From NCBI GenBank assembly GCA_003648455.1, contig QMPG01000050.1, positions 1-13,251 on the forward strand: a stretch of 13,251 bases of DNA, in the 5' to 3' direction. The DNA comes from Bacteroidota bacterium. GTDB lineage: Bacteria; Bacteroidota; Bacteroidia; Bacteroidales; B39-G9. Below the pieces are notes generated by a model. That model did not search any database and had not been told where the DNA came from. It was given only the letters and a program-made list of their open reading frames with translations. Position numbers and translations under genes: made by a program. Shown piece after piece: positions 5,808 through 13,111 of the stretch (positions within the stretch are counted from its first letter, which is position 1; every line of letters starts with the position of its first letter).

Positions 5808-7472
5808 TTAACTTTTATAACGAAGCCATTTCCATAGTTCTTTGTAAGTGGTTTTTTTGCCATACATTAAAATACCTGTACGGTAAATTTTTGCAGCAAC
5901 CCAAGTTGCACCTATAAATGTAATAATTAATAATCCCATTGACAAAAATAATTGCCAGTATGGAACACCAAAAGGAATTCGAACCATCATGATTACGGGT
6001 GAAGTAAACGGTATTATTGAAAACCAAAAAGCAATTGGACTGTCAGGTGTTTGAATAGCATTCATCATCACAATTATTGCCAAAATTAAAGGAATTGTTA
6101 TTGGCAACATAAATTGTTGAGTATCGGCTTCGCTGTCAACGGCAGAGCCAATGGCAGCAAAGAGAGCTGCATAAAGTAAATATCCGCCAATGAAAAAGAA
6201 AAGAAAACTTCCCAGTATTATTCCAAAATTAATGTTCTCGATTGAACCAAAAATATTTTCAATTTCTGACATACTTTGTTCTGCATCAACAGCATCAATT
6301 CCCTGAATATTTTGCATTGAGCCGGCAGTAGATATAAGCTCTGTTTGTGCTTTAATTTGAGATGCATCTTTTTCGGGGAAAACGGCTGATTTTACACCTG
6401 TTATAATCATAATAGTTAAAATTACCCATAATAAAAATTGTGTTAGTCCAACAAACGCAATACCTATAATTTTACCCATCATGAGTTGAAATGGTTTAAC
6501 CGATGATATTATTACTTCAATAATTCTACTAGTTTTTTCTTCAATAACACCACGCATTACTTGAGCACCAAACATGAAGATAAATAGGTAAATTAAAAAT
6601 CCGTTTAGATATCCAATAATCATTTTAATCTCAGGACCGTTTCCTTTTTCTTCTCCGTCTTCAGTCCATTTAATGCTTTGAACATTTATATTTGTTTTAA
6701 TTGATTTTAAAACGTTTTCGTCAATACCTTCCGATTTGAATTTTTGTCTTTCTATTTCTTTTTCAATAGAGTTTGATATGTGAGATTTAATTCCCAGTGT
6801 AATATCTTTTTCTGAATAATATTGAACTTTATTCGATTTTAATACATTTTCAGGAATCAGCAATAAACCAAAATAACCGGATTCGACAAAATCAGTTTTT
6901 GCTTTTTCATAGCTTGAATTAATAAATTTAAATTTTAAATAATCGGTATCAGCCAGTTTCTTTTTCAGATGCGAAGACCTGGAAAGGATTAGGTTAACTG
7001 TAAATTTTTGATGTTGAAAAGTGGTGTCGAGCGAATGTGCAGTCTTTCTATTGCTAATAATTTGGCTTATTGATGTTTGAGTGCTATCGAGAAGATTATT
7101 AATTTTTGTTTTATCAATAATAGTATTATTATCGAAAACAGAATTAATTGATTTTTTTGAATTATCAATAATTGAGTTAATAACATTTTTTGTTCCTAAC
7201 TTCTCATTAGAGATTATTTTATTTATTGATTTTCGATGTTTTTCAATAACAATATTTACTGCGGTTTTGGTAAATTTTGTTTTGTCAAATATTTGAGAAT
7301 TATCAATTACAGCAATAGTTTTTTCTTCTGTGTCTTCCAATTGAGCTATCCATGCAGGCAATATCATTAATGCAGCAAACAACACCGGACCAATCAGTGT
7401 CATTATAATAAATGTTTTCTTTTTTACACGGTATAAATATTCTCGTTTTATTATCAGAATAATTTTATTCAT
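5808..7472 (-). CDS. NatB-like ABC-2 permease with an inserted internal repeat
   Basis: This is the membrane subunit of an ABC exporter, partner of the ATPase encoded just upstream. A basic start (KREYLYRVKKK) leads to TM1 at about 21-43, then a large extracytoplasmic domain (about 44-285). Five or so further segments follow, near 286-305, 332-360, 416-440, 455-472 and 485-530. MRGVIEEKTSRIIEVIISSVKPFQLMMGK (306-334) is the conserved coupling region of the NatB/COG1668 family. At 554 residues it is about 110 longer than the roughly 440 I expect for Bacteroidota members. The excess lies at about 68-175, where residues 79-104, 105-130 and 131-156 form three related 26-residue units. Family relatives are called sodium or antibiotic exporters; the substrate here is unknown. 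The ATG at 7472 gives the standard N-terminus. Confidence 0.87.
   Translation of the reverse strand: MNKIILIIKREYLYRVKKKTFIIMTLIGPVLFAALMILPAWIAQLEDTEEKTIAVIDNSQIFDKTKFTKTAVNIVIEKHRKSINKIISNEKLGTKNVINSIIDNSKKSINSVFDNNTIIDKTKINNLLDSTQTSISQIISNRKTAHSLDTTFQHQKFTVNLILSRSSHLKKKLADTDYLKFKFINSSYEKAKTDFVESGYFGLLLIPENVLKSNKVQYYSEKDITLGIKSHISNSIEKEIERQKFKSEGIDENVLKSIKTNINVQSIKWTEDGEEKGNGPEIKMIIGYLNGFLIYLFIFMFGAQVMRGVIEEKTSRIIEVIISSVKPFQLMMGKIIGIAFVGLTQFLLWVILTIMIITGVKSAVFPEKDASQIKAQTELISTAGSMQNIQGIDAVDAEQSMSEIENIFGSIENINFGIILGSFLFFFIGGYLLYAALFAAIGSAVDSEADTQQFMLPITIPLILAIIVMMNAIQTPDSPIAFWFSIIPFTSPVIMMVRIPFGVPYWQLFLSMGLLIITFIGATWVAAKIYRTGILMYGKKTTYKELWKWLRYKS
7005..7238 (-). repeat. Three 26-residue repeats within the ABC permease
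   Basis: Residues 79-104, 105-130 and 131-156 of the permease align without gaps. SIN/SIN/SIS occurs at unit positions 4-6, an Asn is fixed at position 11 (IISN, VFDN, IISN), and the first two units end INSIIDN and INNLLDS. The stretch DNSQIFDKTKF (57-67) also resembles DNNTIIDKTKI (114-124), so the duplication may have started before residue 79. Divergence suggests an old event. Confidence 0.6.
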
Positions 7473-7544
7473 CTGTTTATAATTTAATTATGAATTAAAA
7501 ATTACGAATTACGAATTATGGCTATTTGAACTTTTTACGGTTTT

Positions 7545-7688
7545 AATAATGAGTTCAGTCTAAAAAGGTCTTATTTGTCATTCCGAATTTATTTCGGAAT
7601 CTTTAACTTTCATGGTATCAGTAGATTCTGAAACAAGTTCAGAATGACAAATAGGTAGATACTTGCTTTTTAGACTGGACTCAATAAT
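7545..7688. mobile_element. MITE-like element with 17-bp inverted ends and 6-bp target duplication
   Basis: The ends gagttcagtctaaaaag (7551-7567) and ctttttagactggactc (7666-7682) are complementary at 16 of 17 positions. Directly outside them lies AATAAT on both sides (7545-7550 and 7683-7688), as expected for a target-site duplication. Inside, tatttgtcatt (7572-7582) pairs with aatgacaaata (7643-7653), and each half has a smaller foldback (attccgaa/ttcggaat and attctgaa/ttcagaat). The whole 132-base element is therefore close to one long palindrome. It has no ORF, so a transposase would have to act in trans. It lies between natA and natB and would be transcribed as a long hairpin if they are co-transcribed. 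Short repeats (attacga twice near 7501-7514; gaatttcaaatttcca at 7685-7700, shared with 20-35) fill much of the rest of this 322-base gap. Confidence 0.7.
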
Positions 7689-7794
7689 ACTTCCGAATTT
7701 CAAATTTCCAATTTCAAAATATAATCATTTCAAGTTATGTGTCCAAATTAAATCTAAATTCCGTTTCATCGGAATATATTTTAATTTTTATTTA

Positions 7795-8730
7795 TTAATT
7801 CTTTTTTTCTTCAACAACTTTAATAAAAATATCATTCATACTAGGTATCAGTTCATTAAATGATTTTACTTGAACACTTGGCAATGCCATTGATAATAAG
7901 TCATTTGGTGTTGAGCCGTTATTAAGTTTAACTTGAACAATATGTTCGTCTTTTAGAGTATCATTTTTGGCAATGTCAGTATTTATAATATCAAAATTGT
8001 TATTTATCTTGTTTTTAAAATTGTCAATATCTCCTTTGAATGATATCTCAAAAGTGTTTGATTTATATTGTTGTCTGATATCATCAATCTGACCATCGAG
8101 AATTTTTTTCGAGTTGTTAATTAAGGCAATATGGTCGCATAGTTCTTCAACAGAACCCATGTTATGAGTTGAAAATATTACCGTAGCACCATTCTCTTTC
8201 AATTTTAATATTTCATTTTTGATGAGGTTTGTGTTAATTGGGTCGAAACCGCTAAAAGGCTCGTCAAAAATTAAAAGTTTAGGTTCATGCAAGATGGTTA
8301 CAATAAATTGAATTTTTTGTTGCATCCCTTTCGACAGTTCTTCAACTTTTTTATCCCACCATGCTTGTATCTCAAATTTTTCAAACCAATATTTAAGTTT
8401 CTTTAATGCATCTTTTTTAGAGAGACCTTTTAGTTGAGCCAGATATAGAGCCTGCTCACCAACTTTCATTTTTTTATATAGTCCGCGTTCTTCGGGAAGA
8501 TAACCAATATGGTAAATATCAGATGCTTTCAGTTTATTATTAAATAAAAATAATTTACCGCTGTCGGGTGCGGTTATTTGATTAATAATTCTTATAAAAG
8601 TAGTTTTCCCTGCACCGTTTGGACCTAATAATCCAAAAATACTTCCTTCATTTATTGAAATGCTTACATCATCTAAAGCTAAATGATTAGCATATTTTTT
8701 TACTATATTTTCAGAACGAAAAATTTCCAT
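7795..8730 (-). CDS. NatA-like ABC transporter ATP-binding protein
   Basis: The 311-residue cytoplasmic ATPase should drive the permease encoded downstream. It has Walker A GPNGAGKT (36-43), the family-typical GYLPEERGLY (76-85) where the Q-loop lies, and signature LSKGM (132-136) in place of LSGGQ. Walker B with catalytic Glu is LLIFDEP (152-158, E157), followed by the D-loop GFDP (161-164) and switch His189 in STHNM. The last 100 residues form the C-terminal extension seen in NatA-type subunits (DUF4162-like), thought to regulate or dimerise. The atypical signature and GYLPEERGLY are features of the NatA/COG4152 group, not defects. It lies 63 bases downstream of dnaJ, beyond a strong terminator, so it should have its own promoter or rely on read-through; I see no convincing TAnnTTTG box in the gap. 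Confidence 0.93.
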   Translation of the reverse strand: MEIFRSENIVKKYANHLALDDVSISINEGSIFGLLGPNGAGKTTFIRIINQITAPDSGKLFLFNNKLKASDIYHIGYLPEERGLYKKMKVGEQALYLAQLKGLSKKDALKKLKYWFEKFEIQAWWDKKVEELSKGMQQKIQFIVTILHEPKLLIFDEPFSGFDPINTNLIKNEILKLKENGATVIFSTHNMGSVEELCDHIALINNSKKILDGQIDDIRQQYKSNTFEISFKGDIDNFKNKINNNFDIINTDIAKNDTLKDEHIVQVKLNNGSTPNDLLSMALPSVQVKSFNELIPSMNDIFIKVVEEKKN

Positions 8731-8756
8731 TAATTTTTATTTTGTAAGTTTATATG

Positions 8757-8787
8757 TAAAAAAAAATCTTACTAATGTAAGATTTTT
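8757..8787 (-). terminator. Rho-independent terminator after dnaJ
   Basis: On the minus strand a perfect 11-bp stem (complement of 8777-8787 pairing with 8762-8772, loop 8773-8776) runs into a U-tract encoded by the A-run at 8757-8766. It begins seven bases after the dnaJ stop and separates grpE-dnaJ from the ABC genes. Confidence 0.88.
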
Positions 8788-8793
8788 AAAAGT

Positions 8794-9948
8794 TTAACCA
8801 AAGTAATCTCTCATTTTTTCAAAAACAGTTTTTTCATTTTTTGAGGGCTTTGGAGTAAAGTTTTCAGACGATTCTAATTTTTCGAGCACTCTTTTCTCTT
8901 CTTTTGAAAGATTTGTAGGAACCCAAACATTTATTTTAACTAAAATGTCGCCTTTGCCATATCCGTTAACTTCAGGAATACCTTTTCCTTTAAGTCGGAG
9001 GATTTTGCCTGCTTGAATACCAGGATTAATTTTGATTTTAACTTTACCTCCAATTGTTGGTATCTCAGCAGTTGTGCCTATTGCAGCCTGAGGGAAACTT
9101 AAAAATAAGTTGTATAATAAATCGTTGCCGTCTCTAACAAGTTCAGGATGTTGCTCTTCTTTAATTACAACAATCAAGTCGCCGTTAACACCACCTCTGC
9201 GGGCAGCATTTCCTTTTCCGCTTACCGATAATTGCATTCCTTCGGCTACACCTGCAGGGATATTTATAGAAATTATTTCTTCGTCTTTAACAATACCTTC
9301 GCCTGCACATTTTGGACATTTATTAGTAATAATTTTACCTTCTCCACCACAAGTAGGGCAGGTTGAAGATGTTTGCATCTGACCTAAAAATGTGTTTGCA
9401 ATACGGGTTATTTGTCCGGTTCCGTGACATGTGCTACATGTTGAGAATGATGAACCTTTTGCAGCTCCTGTACCGTTACAATCAGAACATTTTACATATT
9501 TTCTGACTTTAATTTTTTTCTCAACTCCATTAGCAATTTCTTCTAAACTAAGCTTAACTTTTACTCTTAAGTTAGAACCTCGGTTAACTCTGCGAGAAGA
9601 TCTTCCACTTCCACCAAATCCACCAAAATTTCCAAAACCGCCACCAAAACCGCCAAAAATATCACCAAAATGAGAGAAGATGTCATCCATACTCATTCCG
9701 CTACCACTAAATCCGTTTGCTCCGCCAAGACCCGCATGACCATATTGATCATATTTCCTTTTTTTGTCTTCGTTGCTTAGCACTTCATATGCCTCAGCTG
9801 CTTCTTTAAATTTTTCTTCAGCTTCTTTGTCTCCCGGATTTTTGTCTGGGTGGTATTTAATAGCTTTTTGTCTATATGCTTTTTTTATTTCTGCTTGCGA
9901 TGCATCTTTTGACACTCCCAACACTTCGTAGTAATCTCTTTTCGCCAT
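8794..9948 (-). CDS. dnaJ: Chaperone DnaJ (Hsp40), type I
   Basis: DnaJ delivers unfolded clients to DnaK and stimulates its ATPase in the cytoplasm. The 384-residue protein has the full type I layout. The J domain spans about 1-70 with HPD at 33-35, followed by a Gly/Phe-rich linker at about 71-117. Four zinc-binding repeats follow: CSDCNGTG (154-161), CSTCHGTG (171-178), CPTCGGEG (197-204) and CPKCAGEG (211-218). The C-terminal substrate-binding and dimerisation domains run to the end. All eight zinc cysteines and the HPD are present. It lies 155 bases downstream of grpE in the same direction and ends at a terminator, so the two probably form a heat-shock co-chaperone operon. No CIRCE element (TTAGCACTC-N9-GAGTGCTAA) is visible in either upstream gap. 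Confidence 0.97.
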   Translation of the reverse strand: MAKRDYYEVLGVSKDASQAEIKKAYRQKAIKYHPDKNPGDKEAEEKFKEAAEAYEVLSNEDKKRKYDQYGHAGLGGANGFSGSGMSMDDIFSHFGDIFGGFGGGFGNFGGFGGSGRSSRRVNRGSNLRVKVKLSLEEIANGVEKKIKVRKYVKCSDCNGTGAAKGSSFSTCSTCHGTGQITRIANTFLGQMQTSSTCPTCGGEGKIITNKCPKCAGEGIVKDEEIISINIPAGVAEGMQLSVSGKGNAARRGGVNGDLIVVIKEEQHPELVRDGNDLLYNLFLSFPQAAIGTTAEIPTIGGKVKIKINPGIQAGKILRLKGKGIPEVNGYGKGDILVKINVWVPTNLSKEEKRVLEKLESSENFTPKPSKNEKTVFEKMRDYFG

Positions 9949-10103
9949 GGTTTTATTATTTAGCCGCTAATTTATTATTGTTTATTGACCATTGTCAAAT
10001 TTTGGGCATTCTTTTTTTATTTATTAAAGATAAAATTGCCAAATGTTTTATAATTTGCAATGTTAAGAAAAAATAACAAATTATTCATTTGATAAGCTTG
10101 TGA

Positions 10104-10700
10104 TTATTCACCAATAACAACTTTTGGGAAACGAATAATTTTGTCGTTTAAGTAATAACCTTTGCTAACAACGTCGACAACCTTACCTTTTAATTTTTTG
10201 TCAGGTGCAGGTATCTTTGTTACAGCTTCGTGAATATCAGTGTCAAATTCTTTATTCATTGCATCAACTTCTTTTACTCCGCGAGATTTAAGGTAATCTA
10301 TAAGCTTGTTATAAATAATATTTATTCCTTCTTTTACAGCTACTATATCTTCTGCATTTTCCATTGAATCGAGAGCTCTTTCAAAATCGTCAACTACAGG
10401 CAATATGTTTATAATTATATCTTCGCCTGCCGATTTAATAATATCCATTCTTTCTTTCAGAGTTCTTTTTCTGTAGTTGTCAAATTCTGCTGCAAGCCTC
10501 ATATATTTGTCATTGGCAATTTCATATTTTTCTAATAATTCTTGCTTTTCATCTTTTTTTTCAACTTTAGCTTTTTTTTCTTTTTTAACAGATTTTTTGT
10601 GAGTGGTTTTTTTAGATTCTGTTTTTGATGATGTTTTAGTTGCTTTTTTTGCAGCTCCCTTAACTTCAGATTCTTGCTTATTTGTTTCTTGTTTTGCCAT
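10104..10700 (-). CDS. grpE: GrpE, nucleotide exchange factor of DnaK
   Basis: GrpE releases ADP from DnaK and so resets the DnaK-DnaJ folding cycle. From the ATG at 10700 it has 198 residues, a normal length. Residues 1-50 are a Lys/Ser/Thr-rich, probably disordered extension. The long dimerising coiled helix follows at about 51-115, with the family hallmark EFDNYRKR at 72-79. The DnaK-binding beta domain comes after it, including GVKEVDA (141-147), IHEAVTKIP (156-164) and GYYLNDKIIRFPKVVIG (181-197). An in-frame TTG at 10748 would add 16 residues. It falls within the predicted -7 box, upstream of the expected transcription start near 10739, so the ATG is chosen. dnaJ follows at 155 bases. 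Confidence 0.95.
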   Translation of the reverse strand: MAKQETNKQESEVKGAAKKATKTSSKTESKKTTHKKSVKKEKKAKVEKKDEKQELLEKYEIANDKYMRLAAEFDNYRKRTLKERMDIIKSAGEDIIINILPVVDDFERALDSMENAEDIVAVKEGINIIYNKLIDYLKSRGVKEVDAMNKEFDTDIHEAVTKIPAPDKKLKGKVVDVVSKGYYLNDKIIRFPKVVIGE

Positions 10701-10745
10701 TTTATTTAGTAATAAATTATTTTGTTCAGATTTTTTATGAATATG

Positions 10746-10776
10746 CAATTATAAATTGTACAAAATCACATTTCAA
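10746..10776 (-). promoter_or_regulatory. Candidate Bacteroidota-type promoter of grpE-dnaJ
   Basis: On the minus strand, TTG (complement of 10774-10776) is followed after 20 bases by TATAATTG (complement of 10746-10753), one mismatch from TAnnTTTG. Transcription should begin near 10739, about 40 bases before the grpE ATG. This placement argues against the upstream TTG start codon. Confidence 0.55.
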
Positions 10777-10841
10777 ATTGTTTGCCAACATATAATTTCC
10801 CGACAAATTGACATCTTTTTCTGTAATTTTGATAAAATGAC

Positions 10842-10868
10842 AAAAGACAGGAACAAATCCTGCCTTTT
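10842..10868 (-). terminator. Terminator after the thioredoxin-like gene, probably bidirectional
   Basis: Arms aaaagacagga (10842-10852) and tcctgcctttt (10858-10868) form an 11-bp stem with a 5-base loop. The single non-Watson-Crick pair is an A-C mismatch on the plus strand but a G-U wobble on the minus strand. The fold therefore favours minus-strand RNA, that of the thioredoxin-like gene ending at 10898. T-rich sequence follows on both strands. Confidence 0.78.
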
Positions 10869-10897
10869 TTGGTTAATAAATAGTTGTATAAGAGAGC

Positions 10898-11476
10898 TTA
10901 ATTTTGAACTAAGTAATTTAAAACATCATGAAGACGTTGCCCTCTAAGATTTTTAGCAATTATAATACCGTTTCCATTAATAAGAAGGTTCGAAGGAATT
11001 GACCTTATACCATATATTTGAGCAGGTTTTGAGTACCATCCTCCCAAATCGCTAACATGGTTTTTCCAAAGAAGATTATCTGTTTTTATTGCACTAAGCC
11101 AGGATGTTTTATTTTTATCAAGTGATACGCTATAAACAGTAAATCCTTTACCTTGGTTAAATTTCTTATCCTTAAATTTAACATAAGCATTAACAACATT
11201 TGGGTTTTCCATTCTACATGGTCGGCACCAAGATGCCCAAAAATCAATAAGAACTAATTTCCCTTTTAATGATGATAAAGCAATAGGTTTCCCATCTGGT
11301 GATTGATAAATTAATTCGGGTGCTTTATTCCCAATATTCAGTCCAACAACAACTTTTTGGTTGCTATGAGTAAATGTGGTTTTTTCAGTACTTTTTGGAA
11401 TGCTTTTTAAATTAGAGTACCCAAAAACGCTTGCGAACAACAAAGCGATTATTAGAATTGTTTTAATTTTTTTCAT
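10898..11476 (-). CDS. TlpA/ResA-like periplasmic thioredoxin-fold protein
   Basis: The 192-residue protein starts with a Sec signal peptide (KKIK, hydrophobic 6-18, probable cleavage near residues 19-21). It has no lipobox cysteine, so it is likely soluble in the periplasm or loosely membrane-anchored. The mature part is a TlpA/AhpC-TSA-type thioredoxin fold. GNKAPEL (49-55) opens it, FWASWCRPCRMENP (79-92) holds the redox pair C84-x2-C87, and SIPSNLLIN (159-167) provides the conserved cis-proline P161. Members reduce disulphides during cytochrome c maturation or serve as general thiol oxidoreductases; the partner is unknown. The CRPC active site is of the TlpA type. It has its own promoter (11502-11532) and terminator, so it seems monocistronic between murA and grpE. 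Confidence 0.9.
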   Translation of the reverse strand: MKKIKTILIIALLFASVFGYSNLKSIPKSTEKTTFTHSNQKVVVGLNIGNKAPELIYQSPDGKPIALSSLKGKLVLIDFWASWCRPCRMENPNVVNAYVKFKDKKFNQGKGFTVYSVSLDKNKTSWLSAIKTDNLLWKNHVSDLGGWYSKPAQIYGIRSIPSNLLINGNGIIIAKNLRGQRLHDVLNYLVQN

Positions 11477-11501
11477 ATCTATATTTTTACATATTTAGAT
11501 A

Positions 11502-11532
11502 CAAATAAATATGTTTTAGAAATAAAATACAA
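11502..11532 (-). promoter_or_regulatory. Candidate Bacteroidota-type promoter of the thioredoxin-like gene
   Basis: On the minus strand, TTG (complement of 11530-11532) is followed after 20 bases by TTTATTTG (complement of 11502-11509), one mismatch from TAnnTTTG. Transcription should begin near 11495, leaving a leader of about 20 bases before the ATG at 11476. Confidence 0.55.
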
Positions 11533-11579
11533 GTTAATAATAAAATAATTCAACATTTTTCAGATTATAATAACTAATA

Positions 11580-12890
11580 TTAATCATCAATTCGTTCAAT
11601 TTTGGCGCCAATATTTCTCAACCGTTTGTCAATAAACTGATATCCACGATCAATTTGTTCAATATTGTGAATTGTGCTAACTCCTTTAGCCGACATGGCT
11701 GCAATTAGAAGAGCAACACCAGCTCGAATATCAGGAGAAATTAAAGTTGCACCTTTTAAATAGTGTTGTTTGTTTAAACCAATAACGGTAGCTCTGTGCG
11801 GGTCGCATAAAATTATTTGAGCACCCATATCAATAAGTTTATCGACAAAGAAAAGGCGACTTTCAAACATTTTTTGATGAATTAAAACACTGCCTTTTGC
11901 TTGAGTAGCAACAACCAGTAGTACACTTAAAAGGTCGGGAGTTAATCCTGGCCATGGAGCATCGTCAATAGTCATTATTGAGCCGTCGATAAATGTTTCA
12001 ATTTCGTAGCTATCTTGTGCAGGAATATATATATCGTCATTAATTTTTTCGAATTTTATGCCGAGGCGTTTAAAAGCCTGAGGTATAATTCCAAGATTTT
12101 TGTAAGAAACATTTTTTATTGTAATTTCTGAAGAAGTCATTGCAGCTAAACCAATAAAACTACCAATTTCAATCATGTCGGGTAATACGGAATGTTCGCA
12201 TCCTGAAAGAGAATCGACACCCTCAATGGTTAGCAGGTTTGATGAGATGCCTGAAATTCTGGCACCCATGCTGTTTAGCATTTTACATAATTGTTGTACA
12301 TAAGGTTCACATGCAGCATTATATATTCGGGTTGTTCCTTTGGCAAGAACAGCAGCCATAATAATATTTGCAGTTCCGGTAACTGATGCTTCTTCAAGAA
12401 GCATATATGTTCCTTTTAATTTATCGGCATTTATTTTATAAAATTTATTATTAGAATCGTATTCAAATTTAGCTCCAAGTTTTTGAAAGCCTAAAAAGTG
12501 AGTATCTAAACGTCGTCTGCCAATTTTATCGCCTCCCGGTTTTGGAATATAAGCTTTGCCAAAGCGTGAAATTAATGGACCTATAGTCATTACTGAGCCT
12601 CGTAGCGAAGAACTTTTTTTTATATATTCACTTGAGTGCAGATAATTGAGGTTAATATTTTTTGCTTGAAAAACATAATCTGTTTTGTTTAGTTTTGAAA
12701 CAGAAACTCCTAAACCAATTAACAATTCAATTAATCGATTCACATCTCTAATATCCGGAATGTTTTTTATTGTAATTTTTTCAGGAGATAATAATGTAGC
12801 ACAAATAACCTGAAGAGCTTCATTTTTAGCCCCTTGTGGTGTGATTTCTCCTTTTAGCTTATGACCGCCTTCAACTCTAAAAATACTCAT
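11580..12890 (-). CDS. murA: UDP-N-acetylglucosamine 1-carboxyvinyltransferase
   Basis: MurA transfers enolpyruvate from PEP to UDP-GlcNAc, the first committed step of peptidoglycan synthesis in the cytoplasm. The 436-residue protein covers the whole EPSP-synthase-like fold. It shows K22/N23 in GAKNEAL, R97 in SSLRGS, PGGDKIGRRRLDTH (118-131), DAPWPGLTPDLL (310-321) with the catalytic-type D319, DIRAGVAL with R389, and IDRGYQFI with R415. The residue equivalent to E. coli Cys115, target of fosfomycin, is Asp121 here (GGD instead of GGC). This change is known in Chlamydia and Mycobacterium to keep activity and give fosfomycin resistance. The start at 12890 fits the standard MxxFRVEGG opening. 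The upstream gene lies outside the window; the gap before murA holds repeat DNA. Confidence 0.96.
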   Translation of the reverse strand: MSIFRVEGGHKLKGEITPQGAKNEALQVICATLLSPEKITIKNIPDIRDVNRLIELLIGLGVSVSKLNKTDYVFQAKNINLNYLHSSEYIKKSSSLRGSVMTIGPLISRFGKAYIPKPGGDKIGRRRLDTHFLGFQKLGAKFEYDSNNKFYKINADKLKGTYMLLEEASVTGTANIIMAAVLAKGTTRIYNAACEPYVQQLCKMLNSMGARISGISSNLLTIEGVDSLSGCEHSVLPDMIEIGSFIGLAAMTSSEITIKNVSYKNLGIIPQAFKRLGIKFEKINDDIYIPAQDSYEIETFIDGSIMTIDDAPWPGLTPDLLSVLLVVATQAKGSVLIHQKMFESRLFFVDKLIDMGAQIILCDPHRATVIGLNKQHYLKGATLISPDIRAGVALLIAAMSAKGVSTIHNIEQIDRGYQFIDKRLRNIGAKIERIDD

Positions 12891-12979
12891 TTGTATATTT
12901 TTTTAGTAAGAAAATTAAAGTATGAATATACAGAAAAAATTATATAAATGAATTTAAATAAATATTTTTATTAAATAAA

Positions 12980-13111
12980 TTAACTCGCTTTATCATGCAA
13001 AGACGAAGTGAATTGCATGAATTAGCGATGGATAGTGGGAAGTAAAGCGGGAACCGAACCGCCAGCTGGCGGTGAGCTCACGCAAGTAAACCCCTCATTA
13101 GGGATCAATTT
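12980..13111. repeat. Dispersed palindromic repeat, copy 3, carrying an extra palindromic insert
   Basis: Bases 12980-13053 match 1244-1318 at about 70 of 75 positions including one gap. This covers the inner hairpin and the taaagcggg arm. Similarity resumes at aaacccctcattag (13088-13101), corresponding to aaaccccgcattag in copy 1. Between these lies an extra segment of about 35 bases absent from copy 1, containing the perfect 16-base palindrome accgccagctggcggt (13058-13073) and then tgagctca (13073-13080). No right-hand cgggttaa end is visible, so this copy looks incomplete. It sits about 90 bases upstream of murA. Confidence 0.68.

Noticed and set aside
9110..9673. Plus-strand open frames inside dnaJ with proline-rich translations
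   Set aside because: They are antisense shadows of the Gly/Phe-rich linker and zinc-finger coding sequence on the minus strand.
9949..10103. CIRCE/HrcA operator upstream of dnaJ
   Set aside because: No TTAGCACTC-N9-GAGTGCTAA-like inverted repeat is present here or upstream of grpE.
10701..10748. TTG start adding 16 residues to grpE
   Set aside because: It lies within the predicted -7 box and upstream of the likely transcription start; MAKQ from the ATG at 10700 gives a normal GrpE length.
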